Positions 42,111 to 50,075 of a stretch of 64,000 nucleotides of DNA are shown here, in pieces (position 1 is the stretch's first letter; each line of letters begins with the position of its first letter). Location of the stretch: contig RPFO01000079.1 of assembly GCA_009746045.1 (NCBI GenBank), positions 753,285 through 817,284 of the forward strand. The letters run 5' to 3'. Below the pieces are notes generated by a model, which was given only the letters and a program-made list of their open reading frames with translations, was not told the DNA's origin and searched no databases. Position numbers and translations under genes: made by a program. The DNA comes from Mesostigma viride. Its lineage: Eukaryota; Streptophyta; Mesostigmatophyceae; Mesostigmatales; Mesostigmataceae.

Positions 42111-42275
42111 ATGGGCTGCTTTTACAGTAAAGTGGTAGGCGAAAACGACGATAAGGATATACAATCGACTGTGCGCATGGGCACAGAAGGCAGTAGACGG
42201 TGCAGAGAGTACGCGGAAGCCTTGCGCGCGGTTCACTTAGAACCGCCCGTCCCGGTATCTACCAAATCTACGTAG
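42111..42275 (+). CDS. Small protein with N-terminal MGCxxS acylation motif
   Basis: 54 aa if translation starts at the CCATGG at 42111. This start gives Met-Gly-Cys-x-x-Ser, the classic signal for N-myristoylation at Gly2 plus palmitoylation at Cys3, which would tether the protein to a membrane. In-frame ATGs at 42084 and 42105 would hide it, but 42084 follows the TTATTTATGATA box too closely for a TATA-driven transcript. The rest is charged and short. Real coding status is moderately sure. Confidence 0.5.
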   Translation: MGCFYSKVVGENDDKDIQSTVRMGTEGSRRCREYAEALRAVHLEPPVPVSTKST

Positions 42276-42421
42276 ACTTGCGCGTCAGGCGGCGAAATTT
42301 TCCGCGGCTTCCGTTCGCGCGCGTCACGAAAACGGGTGTGCGTGGCCCCTTGGTCCGTCCACCGAGTGTGGGTAGGCATTCGCGTTTACCACTATAAAGT
42401 TGTGATAATTTCAAATATCGT

Positions 42422-42715
42422 TTAACTCCTCCTCCTCCGCCTCTTCACCCTTCGCTGGCCTATCGTGTGCGTGGCGGTAGGAGCTGGGACGGGCGCGCCG
42501 GCGAAGTCAGAGTACGCTCCCGCAGACATCTCGCCCATAGGGAGAGTGGTGTGTTCGACCGCCATCATGTCTTGCATGGGACACGTGAATCCAGTCGCGG
42601 CGTGCGCTCCGTGATTCCGCGGCTTGCGGGCGTGCGATGCGCAGGTCCTGAAGCCTTTCCGAGCCGCGTTGCCGCATCTGTGTTTGTCCTTGGTCTTCGA
42701 GCTGCACTGTGCCAT
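42422..42715 (-). CDS. Small protein with N-terminal C-x9-C-x10-C-x2-H motif
   Basis: 97 aa. The Cys/His tag starts at residue 4 (CSSKTKDKHRC, then CASH), in the same spacing as at 31.2, 51.9 and 54.8 kb. The middle is Met/Ala/Pro-rich and the C-terminus is a strong basic cluster (RRVKRRRRRS). Likely a zinc-binding, nucleic-acid-associated small protein. The stop lies 28 bp downstream of the end of a short AT-rich tract. Confidence 0.7.
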   Translation of the reverse strand: MAQCSSKTKDKHRCGNAARKGFRTCASHARKPRNHGAHAATGFTCPMQDMMAVEHTTLPMGEMSAGAYSDFAGAPVPAPTATHTIGQRRVKRRRRRS

Positions 42716-42743
42716 GTATCATAGGAAATGGCAAGAAAAAAAT

Positions 42744-42814
42744 GTTCTGGGCGAGATTCGAACTCGCGACTTTCGGTTCATAAGGCCGACGCTCTCCCGC
42801 TGAGCTACCAGAAC
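42744..42814 (-). tRNA. tRNA-Ile (anticodon UAU), intronless, 71 nt
   Basis: The minus strand folds into a full cloverleaf: acceptor GTTCTGG/CCAGAAC (perfect 7 bp), D-arm GCTC-AGCGGGA-GAGC, anticodon loop CTTATGA, a 5-nt variable loop, and T-arm GCGAG-TTCGAAT-CTCGC. Internal A and B boxes are intact, and a T7 run follows on the minus strand as a Pol III terminator. Odd points: the closing anticodon-stem pair is C-A, and position 37 is G where ANN-reading tRNAs normally have A. CCA is not encoded. It lies inside the viral segment. Confidence 0.85.
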
Positions 42815-42868
42815 GTTCGTGACGGTTACAGATCACAGGATCCGTAACCGTCGGAGTGGTCAGTAGAC

Positions 42869-42876
42869 GATAAAAG
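42869..42876 (+). promoter_or_regulatory. TATA-like box of the 42.93-kb gene
   Basis: GATAAAAG at about 42869-42876, followed by a GA-rich leader of about 55 nt to the ATG at 42933. No heat-shock element is seen upstream; the tRNA lies there instead. Confidence 0.5.
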
Positions 42877-42932
42877 GGGGAGGGGAGACACGGTCGACAA
42901 GCGAGAACGAGAGAGAGACAGAGAGAGAGACC

Positions 42933-43346
42933 ATGGACGAAGAGAGTATGAAGCGCATGATGAAGGAGTTGGACGACATTATGCAAAAACAGAAAGGGTA
43001 CGTTCACGACATAAACGCCACGCAAATGAGTTACAATCCATGTATGTATGCAAACCCGGGCGCTTACCATTCATCGTTCGAGTTGCCGCTTACCGTTTCT
43101 CCTCGCAGGGTGTCCGTGGACGCGCCTCGCCCTCGCGGATTCTGGTGGATGAAAGCCAAACAACGGAGAGATGTCGCTCATGAGATGCGAAAAATCATTG
43201 AGAGATTGGAAGAAATGGCAAATGACACGATGTTAATGAAAACTCCTCCAAAGGTATGCAAATGCATCCACTCTATCGACGAAAACCGCGAGACGGAGGG
43301 TTTTTCCGGGGCGACAGACGCGTGCGTTTGCTCGCGTCGTGTCTAG
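42933..43346 (+). CDS. Unrecognised helical protein with C-terminal cysteines
   Basis: 137 aa. The N-terminal helix is Met/Lys/Asp-rich (MKRMMKELDDIMQKQ). The centre has Tyr, Asn and Pro, then RGFWWMKAKQRRD and a second helix. The C-terminus has CKC and CVC pairs about 22 residues apart (VCKCIHS and ACVCSRR), a possible metal site. No family. The TATA box and GA-rich leader fit the early-type promoter layout of this segment. Confidence 0.65.
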   Translation: MDEESMKRMMKELDDIMQKQKGYVHDINATQMSYNPCMYANPGAYHSSFELPLTVSPRRVSVDAPRPRGFWWMKAKQRRDVAHEMRKIIERLEEMANDTMLMKTPPKVCKCIHSIDENRETEGFSGATDACVCSRRV

Positions 43347-43617
43347 ATTGTTCGACTGTACCGTATGGTCGCGAGACAGTCGAAAACAAGGAAGGCTTTG
43401 ACAGTTTTTGAATGAGTCGCCAGCCTCGGGCGATCGATCAATATGTGTTACCATACTCCGAGCAAATGTTTTTCTCATTTTGAACGAGCGGATGGTTTCA
43501 GATGTTGGCTTTTATTCAAATTGGAATAATAAATTCGTTCGTTCATTCATTGATTGTTAACGGACTCATCATGCGTTCCAAACCATACGCGCCTGGATTC
43601 AATGAGATCTAAGACTC
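43347..43617. other. Convergent intergenic gap
   Basis: 270 bp between converging stops. It contains AATAATAAATTCG followed by a repeated TTCGTTCATTCATTGA stretch, probably the 3' ends of both transcripts. No gene seen. Confidence 0.4.
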
Positions 43618-43784
43618 TCACGACACGCTGGAAAACTTGCGTTTAGATACCGCCGTCTCGCGGTTGGGACGTACATCCACACTTTTATCCAGAGTCAATT
43701 CGATACCCAGGGATTCGCATGTGTCTTTTATGGAAAGTAAGCGTTCCGCATGAAACGGCGGTGATTTGGGAGTCATAAACAGAT

Positions 43785-43995
43785 TTGGTGAGCTATGCTC
43801 ATTTTATCTATGACTAACCTGCTGAGCGGAGAATGCAACGCCGTATAGCACCAAAAGAAAAAATAATTTTAGAAAAAATATATTTTTTTGTGCTGGCACC
43901 CGTACCCCAGCCACCCAGGTAGGGGTTGGCTGGAGAGGTGGTTGCTATAAAGGGTGGGCTTCCATTCTAGGGAAGCAGGTTGTTTTCTTTTGCCT
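43785..43995 (+). repeat. Split direct repeat A1
   Basis: 211 bp, nearly identical to A2 (48686-48893). The difference is a TA/T-run length change near 43880. It contains CTATAAAGGGTGG, a likely promoter for the element. Confidence 0.9.
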
Positions 43996-44063
43996 GAGAA
44001 CCTCACGTGACCACAACACAAAAAACAAAACGCAAGATAACACATCAAGCAGTATAACCTACC

Positions 44064-45167
44064 ATGTCCACAGTGACAGCCCCAGACCGGAATTTCCTAG
44101 CGAAACTCAAGCAAGCAGCCAAGGAGGGATGCACCCCAAAGGAGGCCGCCACTGCGGTTCAGAAGATCCTAGGGGAGGGGAACTGGCTAGAGCGGATCCA
44201 GAAGCTCACTCCGGGGCGTGCCAAGAACGTCATGGACGTCCTGGAGGAACGGGGGTTTGTCAGCGACTGGGATGGGGAGGAGGCCCTGGCCGATGTGCTA
44301 GCAGCGCAACTGGGGGAGGCTATTGCAGAGCCGGACCCACCAGTGTCAGCAGGTGCGGTGGGAACGGGGGGTGTTCCCCCTTCGGCAGGTGGAAGCGGAG
44401 GGGCGGGGCATGGTGGAGCGGGCGCTGGGGAGGACGATGGCGCTCCTGGGGCGATCGACCAGGCTGTGGCGGACCTGGACCGAAACCTAGGTCGGCTGCT
44501 GGGGACCGAGACGGGCTATGCAACGCCAGCTGGAGGGCTTCCATCCCGGCCGGGCAACGCCCGCACTGGCGGAGATATTGGCGACCTAATATCGGCTATG
44601 TCGAAGCTGCTGGACCAGGCAAAGACTCCAGCAGCTGCAAGCCCAGCCGCAGCGACGGCTGCTGGCAGGCTGGCGCGCACGAAGGGGGTGGCGCTGAGTG
44701 GGCATGCAGTGCCGGTGCTGGTGAGCAACATGCTGGAGGCGGTGCTGCCAGGAATGCTGGACTACGCGGAGAGCGTGGGGGGGAAGTCCATCCGTGCATC
44801 GTTAATGCTGACGATGCACGGCAGCTCAGCCAGCGGGGAGAGGCGGATGCTGCTCCTGCAGATGGCAGGAATTCTGGACACGATGGTGACAGAATTTGGC
44901 TACTGGGCCACGCCACGCTCCGAAGTAATTCTGGAGCTGGCAGCAGCCGAGTACCTGGCAAAGCTGATCACGGCATGCCAGCTGGTGGATGTGGGGTCGA
45001 CGGGTTGGAAGGGGACGCCGTCGGCAATGCTGCCATTCCAGGAGGGTGGAGCAATGCTGGCGTCTCCGGCGGTGCGGGCGGCGATGAGCATGGGGAAGCT
45101 GCAGCACAAGCTGGAGCAGGGTCCCGGCAAGAAGGGGCAGGGCGGCCCGTCCAACAACAACAAGTGA
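44064..45167 (+). CDS. Retrotransposon ORF1, Gag-like
   Basis: 367 aa. The N-terminal helical part (LAKLKQAAKEGCTPKEAATA, LERIQKLTPGRAKNVMDVL) resembles a small helical dimerisation domain. A Gly/Ala-rich linker follows at about 90-140, then a helical core with YWATPRSEVILELAAAEYL. The basic/Asn-rich tail ends KKGQGGPSNNNK. No zinc knuckle. By position it is the nucleocapsid-like ORF of a PAT/Kangaroo element. Confidence 0.75.
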   Translation: MSTVTAPDRNFLAKLKQAAKEGCTPKEAATAVQKILGEGNWLERIQKLTPGRAKNVMDVLEERGFVSDWDGEEALADVLAAQLGEAIAEPDPPVSAGAVGTGGVPPSAGGSGGAGHGGAGAGEDDGAPGAIDQAVADLDRNLGRLLGTETGYATPAGGLPSRPGNARTGGDIGDLISAMSKLLDQAKTPAAASPAAATAAGRLARTKGVALSGHAVPVLVSNMLEAVLPGMLDYAESVGGKSIRASLMLTMHGSSASGERRMLLLQMAGILDTMVTEFGYWATPRSEVILELAAAEYLAKLITACQLVDVGSTGWKGTPSAMLPFQEGGAMLASPAVRAAMSMGKLQHKLEQGPGKKGQGGPSNNNK

Positions 45168-45363
45168 GGGAGCGGTGCCTTCTTCCACTACCTCTTCCAG
45201 CACCCCTGCCACCTCGTGACTGGTGGCAGCAGGTACGCTCAGGCCGTAGGCGCGATAGGATGAGTCGGGCTTTTAATGCTCGCACACTAGCCTGTCAGAC
45301 GGTTAGGGCGTTAAACTGGATGGGGGGGGGGGGCGAGACCCGCCTGCTGTAGATTCAGCCCGT

Positions 45364-46566
45364 GTGCCCGGGCCTCTGCAGCAGGCGGCCCTAGATGGGA
45401 TCGATGATGCTTGCAGGTCCTTTGTCCGCCGGAACGGTGGTTCCGTAGCGGCAATGGCAGGATCTGTAGTGGATGGGGGTGAATATGCTGAAGGAGCCCC
45501 TTACGAACCGTTAGTGGCCGCACGCTTGGCTTTGCCTGGTCCGGGGGAAGGTGGCCAAGTGGATGTGCTGAACTTACTACCCCCCTCTTGGGGAGCAATT
45601 TTGAATGATGAGAGTAGGATGGTACGGACGCTGAGCCCAGCAGAGCGGATCTTGCAGAAGTCGATGCGGATCTCGCGGGGGTGTAGCATGGAGGAGTTCG
45701 CGCGGGTTTGCACGGTGTGTGTGGAGAGGGGGATTTTGGGTGGATTTTTTGAGGAGGAGCCGCCTATGGTGAACGGTACTTTTGGGGTCGGAAAGCCCGA
45801 CGGCCGTATACGGCTGATTGTGGACAACCGGCGTGGCAACATGCCACTACCTGATCCTATGCCCGCTTTTTTACCACACCTTGGCGTGATTTGCGATTTG
45901 CCCACGCGCGCTGGGGAGGATGTTTTTGGGGGCGTATCAGATTTGGATTCGTACTACAACAGACTCCGCCTGCCAGTTTGGATGCGGCGGTACTGTGCGT
46001 GGATGCCGGTGTGGTCGGATCTGGTGGGCCTGAGTGGGGCTCGTCGGAAGGTGTGGCCGTGGATGTTGTGCTGGCCAATGGGCAACAAGCTGGCCGTCGC
46101 GGTGGCCCAGTGTGTGCATCAGTCTGTGTTGTACCGCTGTGGCCCCAAGCCGCCGTTGGAGGCTAGTCGTGGGCTGAGCATCAACATGTCCGCGCTGATC
46201 CTGGTGGCGGAGGCCAACGAGGCGGGGGAGACCGTCCGGCTGAGGCTGGAGGAGGACCCTGCTGCGCCCTTGGCGCCCTCGCCGTGCTTCGAATCTCGGC
46301 AGGATCTGGAAGGTATGCATGCTGTGACGATCGATGACCTCCATTTCACCCACTGTGCGTCGGTGGATGGGGTGAATCAGCAGCTAGATCGTGTTCAGGC
46401 TGCCTACGCCGCTGTTGGGCTGGTGCAGAAGTCTGACAAGGTGGTACGGGCGACAGCAGAGCAGACTGGTGTGCAGGCGGTGGGGGTCATTCACCAAAGG
46501 ATGGTGACGTGGTGCCTGTTCCTGAGCGTGTGGTGGCAGTTATCGCCGCTACTCATAGAATCTTAG
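45364..46566 (+). CDS. Retrotransposon reverse transcriptase
   Basis: 400 aa from 45364, which may not be the true start. Motifs: FGVGKPDGRIRLIVDNRRGN (fingers), SDLDSYYNRLRLP (catalytic Asp of block A), and VTIDDLHF in place of the YxDD box, the form found in tyrosine-recombinase elements. It overlaps the next ORF by 58 bp in another frame, so the RNase H/recombinase part needs frameshifting or reinitiation. Confidence 0.85.
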   Translation: MPGPLQQAALDGIDDACRSFVRRNGGSVAAMAGSVVDGGEYAEGAPYEPLVAARLALPGPGEGGQVDVLNLLPPSWGAILNDESRMVRTLSPAERILQKSMRISRGCSMEEFARVCTVCVERGILGGFFEEEPPMVNGTFGVGKPDGRIRLIVDNRRGNMPLPDPMPAFLPHLGVICDLPTRAGEDVFGGVSDLDSYYNRLRLPVWMRRYCAWMPVWSDLVGLSGARRKVWPWMLCWPMGNKLAVAVAQCVHQSVLYRCGPKPPLEASRGLSINMSALILVAEANEAGETVRLRLEEDPAAPLAPSPCFESRQDLEGMHAVTIDDLHFTHCASVDGVNQQLDRVQAAYAAVGLVQKSDKVVRATAEQTGVQAVGVIHQRMVTWCLFLSVWWQLSPLLIES

Positions 46567-48293
46567 ATCGCGGGTTTACATACTACCGCGAACTTAGTTC
46601 TGTGCTTGGGAAGTGGGTGTGGATGCATCTGCTGTGCCGCCCCATGCTTTCGGTGTGGTCTGAGACGTACCGGCTGCTAGCAGCCATGAATGCCTCCCTG
46701 CCTGGGCGCCGCTGGCGCCTCCCTGCGGGGGCCCGCCAGGAGCTTCAGGCGGCGATCGACCTGGCCCCCTTTTTGAGGGCGGCCAGGGCCCGGCCCCTTT
46801 CTGACCGGGTCGTCGCAAGTGATGCGAGCGGCTCCGGCGGTGGGGTGGTCTACAGGGACCTGCCTGGGGCCGATTGTGCCCGGCTGGCGACCCGGCGCGA
46901 AGCGCGGGGGTGGCGGACGACAGCTTTAACGTCTGGGGAGGACTGGGACCTGGAGCGCATGGAGGAGGGGGACTACAGCCTGCTGGATAGTGGCCACTGG
47001 CGTACGGCACTGTCCTACCGGTGGCGGGGGCAGCCTAACCACATCAACGTCAAGGAGGCGATTGCTGCGACACAGGGGGTCGAGTGGTCGTGCCGGACCA
47101 AGGCGTGTCGGGGTAAGCGAGTCGTCCGGCTCGTAGACTCCAGTGCTGTGGTGGGGGCGTTTGTCAGAGGGCGGTCGTCTTCCTACCGTCTCAACCAGCT
47201 GGTTCGACGCTACTGCGCTCTGTCACTGGCTGGCGACATGCAGAGCCACTGGGTCTGGGTGGCTACCGACCACAACCCAGCTGACAAGGCCAGTCGGCGT
47301 GGCGCTTGGGTTCCTGACTTGACCCGGTGTGGTGACGTGCATCCCAACCCTGGGCCTGAGGGGGCGCGACGCCCTCGGGACTTGGCACTTTTGGAGGGCA
47401 CAGTCAACCCTGTGTCTACCTTGCCAGCGTACCGACGTGCGGCGGCTGTCTACGTGGCGTGGGCGCCACCTGGCCCTGTCGACCCAGCTGACGCCGAAGC
47501 CATTTTCTGTGAGTGGATTTCTGCTGTCTACCATGCCAGAGGCGGGCGGGGGCGTACCTTATGCCAGCATGCCAAGGCCTGTCTGCACCTGTACTACCCC
47601 GACATTGTTCGGAATTGGGTACTGGCGGACCGCCTGCTAGCAGGTTGGCAGCGGCTTGTTCCGGCTGTCAGCCCTCCGCCTATGCCCTGGCGCCTTTGCT
47701 ATTTCACTGCCCTGTTGCTAGTTTCACGTCGACAGGTGCATTTGAGTGCGTTGATTATTATTGCTTTCCAGCAGTATTTACGCATTAGCGAGGCGCTAGG
47801 GCTGCGGGTTCGGGATGTGGCTCATCCCGGCCACCCCCTTCTCGAGCCAGGGCCCATGGTCGGTGCCCTTGTGCTGCGCAACCCCAAAACTGCGCAGGGG
47901 GCGGCCCAGCACGTCCTCGTCCGGGATCCACTTTCTTTGTGGCTCCTGCGACGTCTGACGGCTGGCCAGCCCCCGGATGCACTCCTCTTTCGAGGCTTAA
48001 CGTACAGCCAGGCTAGGCAGCAGTGGGAGGCTGTGCAGGCCCGCATGAGCATCCCAGGGATGTTTTCTTTTCACAGCCTCCGGCATGGGGGGGCGACGCA
48101 CGACGCCATCGCTGGCGAGTCGCCGGAGGCCATCCAGCTGCGCGGCCGGTGGGCTTCGGCCCTCTCGGTCACGCGCTACATTGGCCTCCACCGCAGCCTC
48201 CTGGGGCGCGACATCCCACCCGCCCTCTGGGCTCAGGCCCTGGGTTTTGACCCAGCGGCTTTCCGGCGCCACTTCGGTGGCGTCGAGTTTTGA
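46509..48293 (+). CDS. Retrotransposon RNase H and tyrosine recombinase
   Basis: 594 aa. RNase H-like part: VVASDASGSGGGVVY, INVKEAIA, LVDSSAVVGAF and TDHNPADKAS carry the acidic residues of the fold. The tyrosine recombinase occupies about 340-590: RISEALGLRVRD (first Arg), then FHSLRHGGATHD (H-x-x-R), GRWASALSVTRYI with the likely nucleophile Tyr. The recombinase inserts a circular DNA copy without target duplication. All key residues are present, so the element looks capable of function. Confidence 0.9.
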   Translation: MVPVPERVVAVIAATHRILDRGFTYYRELSSVLGKWVWMHLLCRPMLSVWSETYRLLAAMNASLPGRRWRLPAGARQELQAAIDLAPFLRAARARPLSDRVVASDASGSGGGVVYRDLPGADCARLATRREARGWRTTALTSGEDWDLERMEEGDYSLLDSGHWRTALSYRWRGQPNHINVKEAIAATQGVEWSCRTKACRGKRVVRLVDSSAVVGAFVRGRSSSYRLNQLVRRYCALSLAGDMQSHWVWVATDHNPADKASRRGAWVPDLTRCGDVHPNPGPEGARRPRDLALLEGTVNPVSTLPAYRRAAAVYVAWAPPGPVDPADAEAIFCEWISAVYHARGGRGRTLCQHAKACLHLYYPDIVRNWVLADRLLAGWQRLVPAVSPPPMPWRLCYFTALLLVSRRQVHLSALIIIAFQQYLRISEALGLRVRDVAHPGHPLLEPGPMVGALVLRNPKTAQGAAQHVLVRDPLSLWLLRRLTAGQPPDALLFRGLTYSQARQQWEAVQARMSIPGMFSFHSLRHGGATHDAIAGESPEAIQLRGRWASALSVTRYIGLHRSLLGRDIPPALWAQALGFDPAAFRRHFGGVEF

Positions 48294-48488
48294 CGTCCTC
48301 CTGTTTTTACCTCTCGTCTTTTAGCTATCAACTGACCTCACCCTTGTGTGGGAGGTCAGGGGGGAAATGGTTTAACTAACCCGAGGGTGAACCTGGGTTG
48401 GGACAAAGTACCCCCATAGCTAGGTAGTTTAAGTTTTCTTTTTTGCATGTCCTACGTATTTTCGGCTGTTAGCCATGTAAGGAGATGT

Positions 48489-48685
48489 GGGTAGAGCAGG
48501 GGCACAGCTGCTGTGGGCTGGCCCTGCACATTCACATAGTGTGCTCACCCTAGCATACAGATGGCCGTGTTGCCATCTGGTAGACATGTCTGTGTTATTC
48601 CACCGTATAGAGCTAGCACACATATTGTAATAAATTTGATGTTTTGTGGTGATGCATGCAAAGCAAGGCAAGGCCAGAAATGGAT
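48489..48685 (+). repeat. Split direct repeat B1
   Basis: 197 bp, matching B2 at 48918-49114 essentially base for base; both end GGCCAGAAATGGAT. It directly precedes A2. Confidence 0.9.
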
Positions 48686-48893
48686 TTGGTGAGCTATGCT
48701 CATTTTATCTATGACTAACCTGCTGAGCGGAGAATGCAACGCCGTATAGCACCAAAAGAAAAAATAATTTTAGAAAAAATATTTTTTGTGCTGGCACCCG
48801 TACCCCAGCCACCCAGGTAGGGGTTGGCTGGAGAGGTGGTTGCTATAAAGGGTGGGCTTCCATTCTAGGGAAGCAGGTTGTTTTCTTTTGCCT
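48686..48893 (+). repeat. Split direct repeat A2
   Basis: 208 bp, second copy of A1. A short CCACCC-rich spacer (48894-48917) separates it from B2. Confidence 0.9.
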
Positions 48894-48917
48894 CCCACCC
48901 GCCCACCCTGGCAAAAG

Positions 48918-49114
48918 GGGTAGAGCAGGGGCACAGCTGCTGTGGGCTGGCCCTGCACATTCACATAGTGTGCTCACCCTAGCATACAGATGGCCGTGTT
49001 GCCATCTGGTAGACATGTCTGTGTTATTCCACCGTATAGAGCTAGCACACATATTGTAATAAATTTGATGTTTTGTGGTGATGCATGCAAAGCAAGGCAA
49101 GGCCAGAAATGGAT
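48918..49114 (+). repeat. Split direct repeat B2, element 3' end
   Basis: 197 bp copy of B1. After GAT at 49112-49114 the viral coding sequence resumes at 49115. Confidence 0.9.
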
Positions 49115-49730
49115 GCATCCGTTTCTTAAAGTCCGGAAAGTCCCTGCCATATACAATAAGCTGACCGACGGCATGTACCCAAGACGAAATCTCCTTCACT
49201 TCTACGAGAACCTTGGCGTCACGAGCGAGGATATCGATGATCCCGGTGCTGCATCGGACCTCGCGTTCGCCTCGCAGAACTTCGTTCAGTTCATTCTGTA
49301 CATCCTTTTCCGAACGATAGGTTTTAACCGCCTTCGGAGGCATCATTTCGATTAGGTTGAGGATGTCCTTCAACGATTCCGCTGATCGTATAGCGGCGAT
49401 GAAGTCATACTGAAGAGGCAGCAGACACAAAATATCCTTGAGCTCTTTAAAGCTCGCCACTGGGGTGTCTCGCTGCCCTTGACCAGGAAAACGGAAGTGG
49501 TGGCAACGCACCACTTCGGGATGGGTCTGCTTGAGGCGTAACCAAGTCTTTTTGGCACACGAATCGCCGATAGCGGTCATCGCGTCATACACTGATATCT
49601 CTCCGTCTGGATTCACCTTGATTTTTCCAGAGAACTGAGGGTAGCTCTCCTTCCCGTCCGTGGGGGAGAGGTACGCCACAAGGGACGCCATGGCTGTGTG
49701 GTTTTCTCGTGTGTTCACACCCCACGCATC

Positions 49731-49773
49731 GAATAAATCCCGTCGTCGACAAACGCGCTCGAACCTTCTCGAA
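49731..49773 (-). promoter_or_regulatory. Heat-shock element and AT box of the interrupted viral gene
   Basis: GAA 49761-63, TTC 49766-68, GAA 49771-73 form a perfect three-unit heat-shock element. Minus-strand GGATTTATTC at 49731-49740 is a TATA-like box about 40 bp before the ATG at 49691. Confidence 0.65.
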
Positions 49774-49802
49774 TCACCCTCTGAGCGCCGCGCCGGTCCG
49801 TA

Positions 49803-50066
49803 TCAGTCGCGTTTGGCGGTCAGGTGTCTGCGCGTGAAACTCCGGATCCGTTGTCGCTGCTCCTCGTTCTGGACAGGCAGTTTCTTCAGAATGGCCGCCA
49901 TCGCAGAAGGGCTGCAAACGGGCGTAAACGTCCCGCCCTCCTCCTCGACGTACGTCACGAGCTTCTGCAGCTCGGGGTTGTCCCTCAACACTCTGTCGAG
50001 GATCGCGTTAAACGCCGCCGCTGTCTCCTTGTCGTACGAGGGAGCTGGGAGAACGGTGCGAGACAT
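49803..50066 (-). CDS. Small helical protein
   Basis: 87 aa from the ATG at 50066 (MSRTVLP); an ATG three codons upstream is also possible. Mixed helical sequence (AAFNAILDRVLRDNPELQKL) ending in a basic stretch (RIRSFTRRHLTAKRD). No family. It follows the 66-aa frame at 50076-50276 by 9 bp, so the two may share a transcript. Confidence 0.6.
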   Translation of the reverse strand: MSRTVLPAPSYDKETAAAFNAILDRVLRDNPELQKLVTYVEEEGGTFTPVCSPSAMAAILKKLPVQNEEQRQRIRSFTRRHLTAKRD

Positions 50067-50075
50067 GTTTGTCAA

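Larger units (their letters stand above)
43785..49114 (+). mobile_element. PAT/Kangaroo-type tyrosine-recombinase retrotransposon
   Basis: 5330 bp with the split-direct-repeat layout A1-ORFs-B1-A2-B2 characteristic of PAT, TOC3 and Kangaroo elements (DIRS order): A1 43785-43995, B1 48489-48685, A2 48686-48893, B2 48918-49114. B1 abuts A2 exactly as the junction of a circular intermediate would. The trinucleotide GAT is shared at both outer ends and at the B1/A2 joint, with no target duplication, as expected for recombinase-mediated insertion. It carries Gag-like, reverse transcriptase, RNase H and tyrosine recombinase. The repeats are nearly identical, so the insertion is young. Kangaroo-type elements are known from volvocine green algae. 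Confidence 0.92.
43618..49691 (-). pseudogene. Viral PEV/GQRxTPV-domain nuclease-like gene split by a retrotransposon
   Basis: The 5' part runs from the ATG at 49691 to 49115, the 3' part from 43784 to the stop at 43618-43620; between them lies the retrotransposon at 43785-49114. The two frames are in register, giving an ancestral product of 247 aa. Residues 20-92 have the same motifs as the 39.2-kb gene (SGKIKVNPDGEISV, THPEV, FPGQGQRDTPV, ILCLLP). Residues 142-181 show a PD-(D/E)xK nuclease pattern: Glu144, IID153, VLVE164VK166 and Q177-x3-Y181. The ancestral protein was probably a DNA-cutting homologue of this viral family. As it stands, the frame reads into the element and stops there, losing the last 54 residues but not the catalytic motif. 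Confidence 0.85.

Noticed and set aside
49692-49718. Upstream GTG start for the interrupted viral gene
   Set aside because: A non-ATG start; the ATG at 49691 is at the expected distance from the AT box and in good context.
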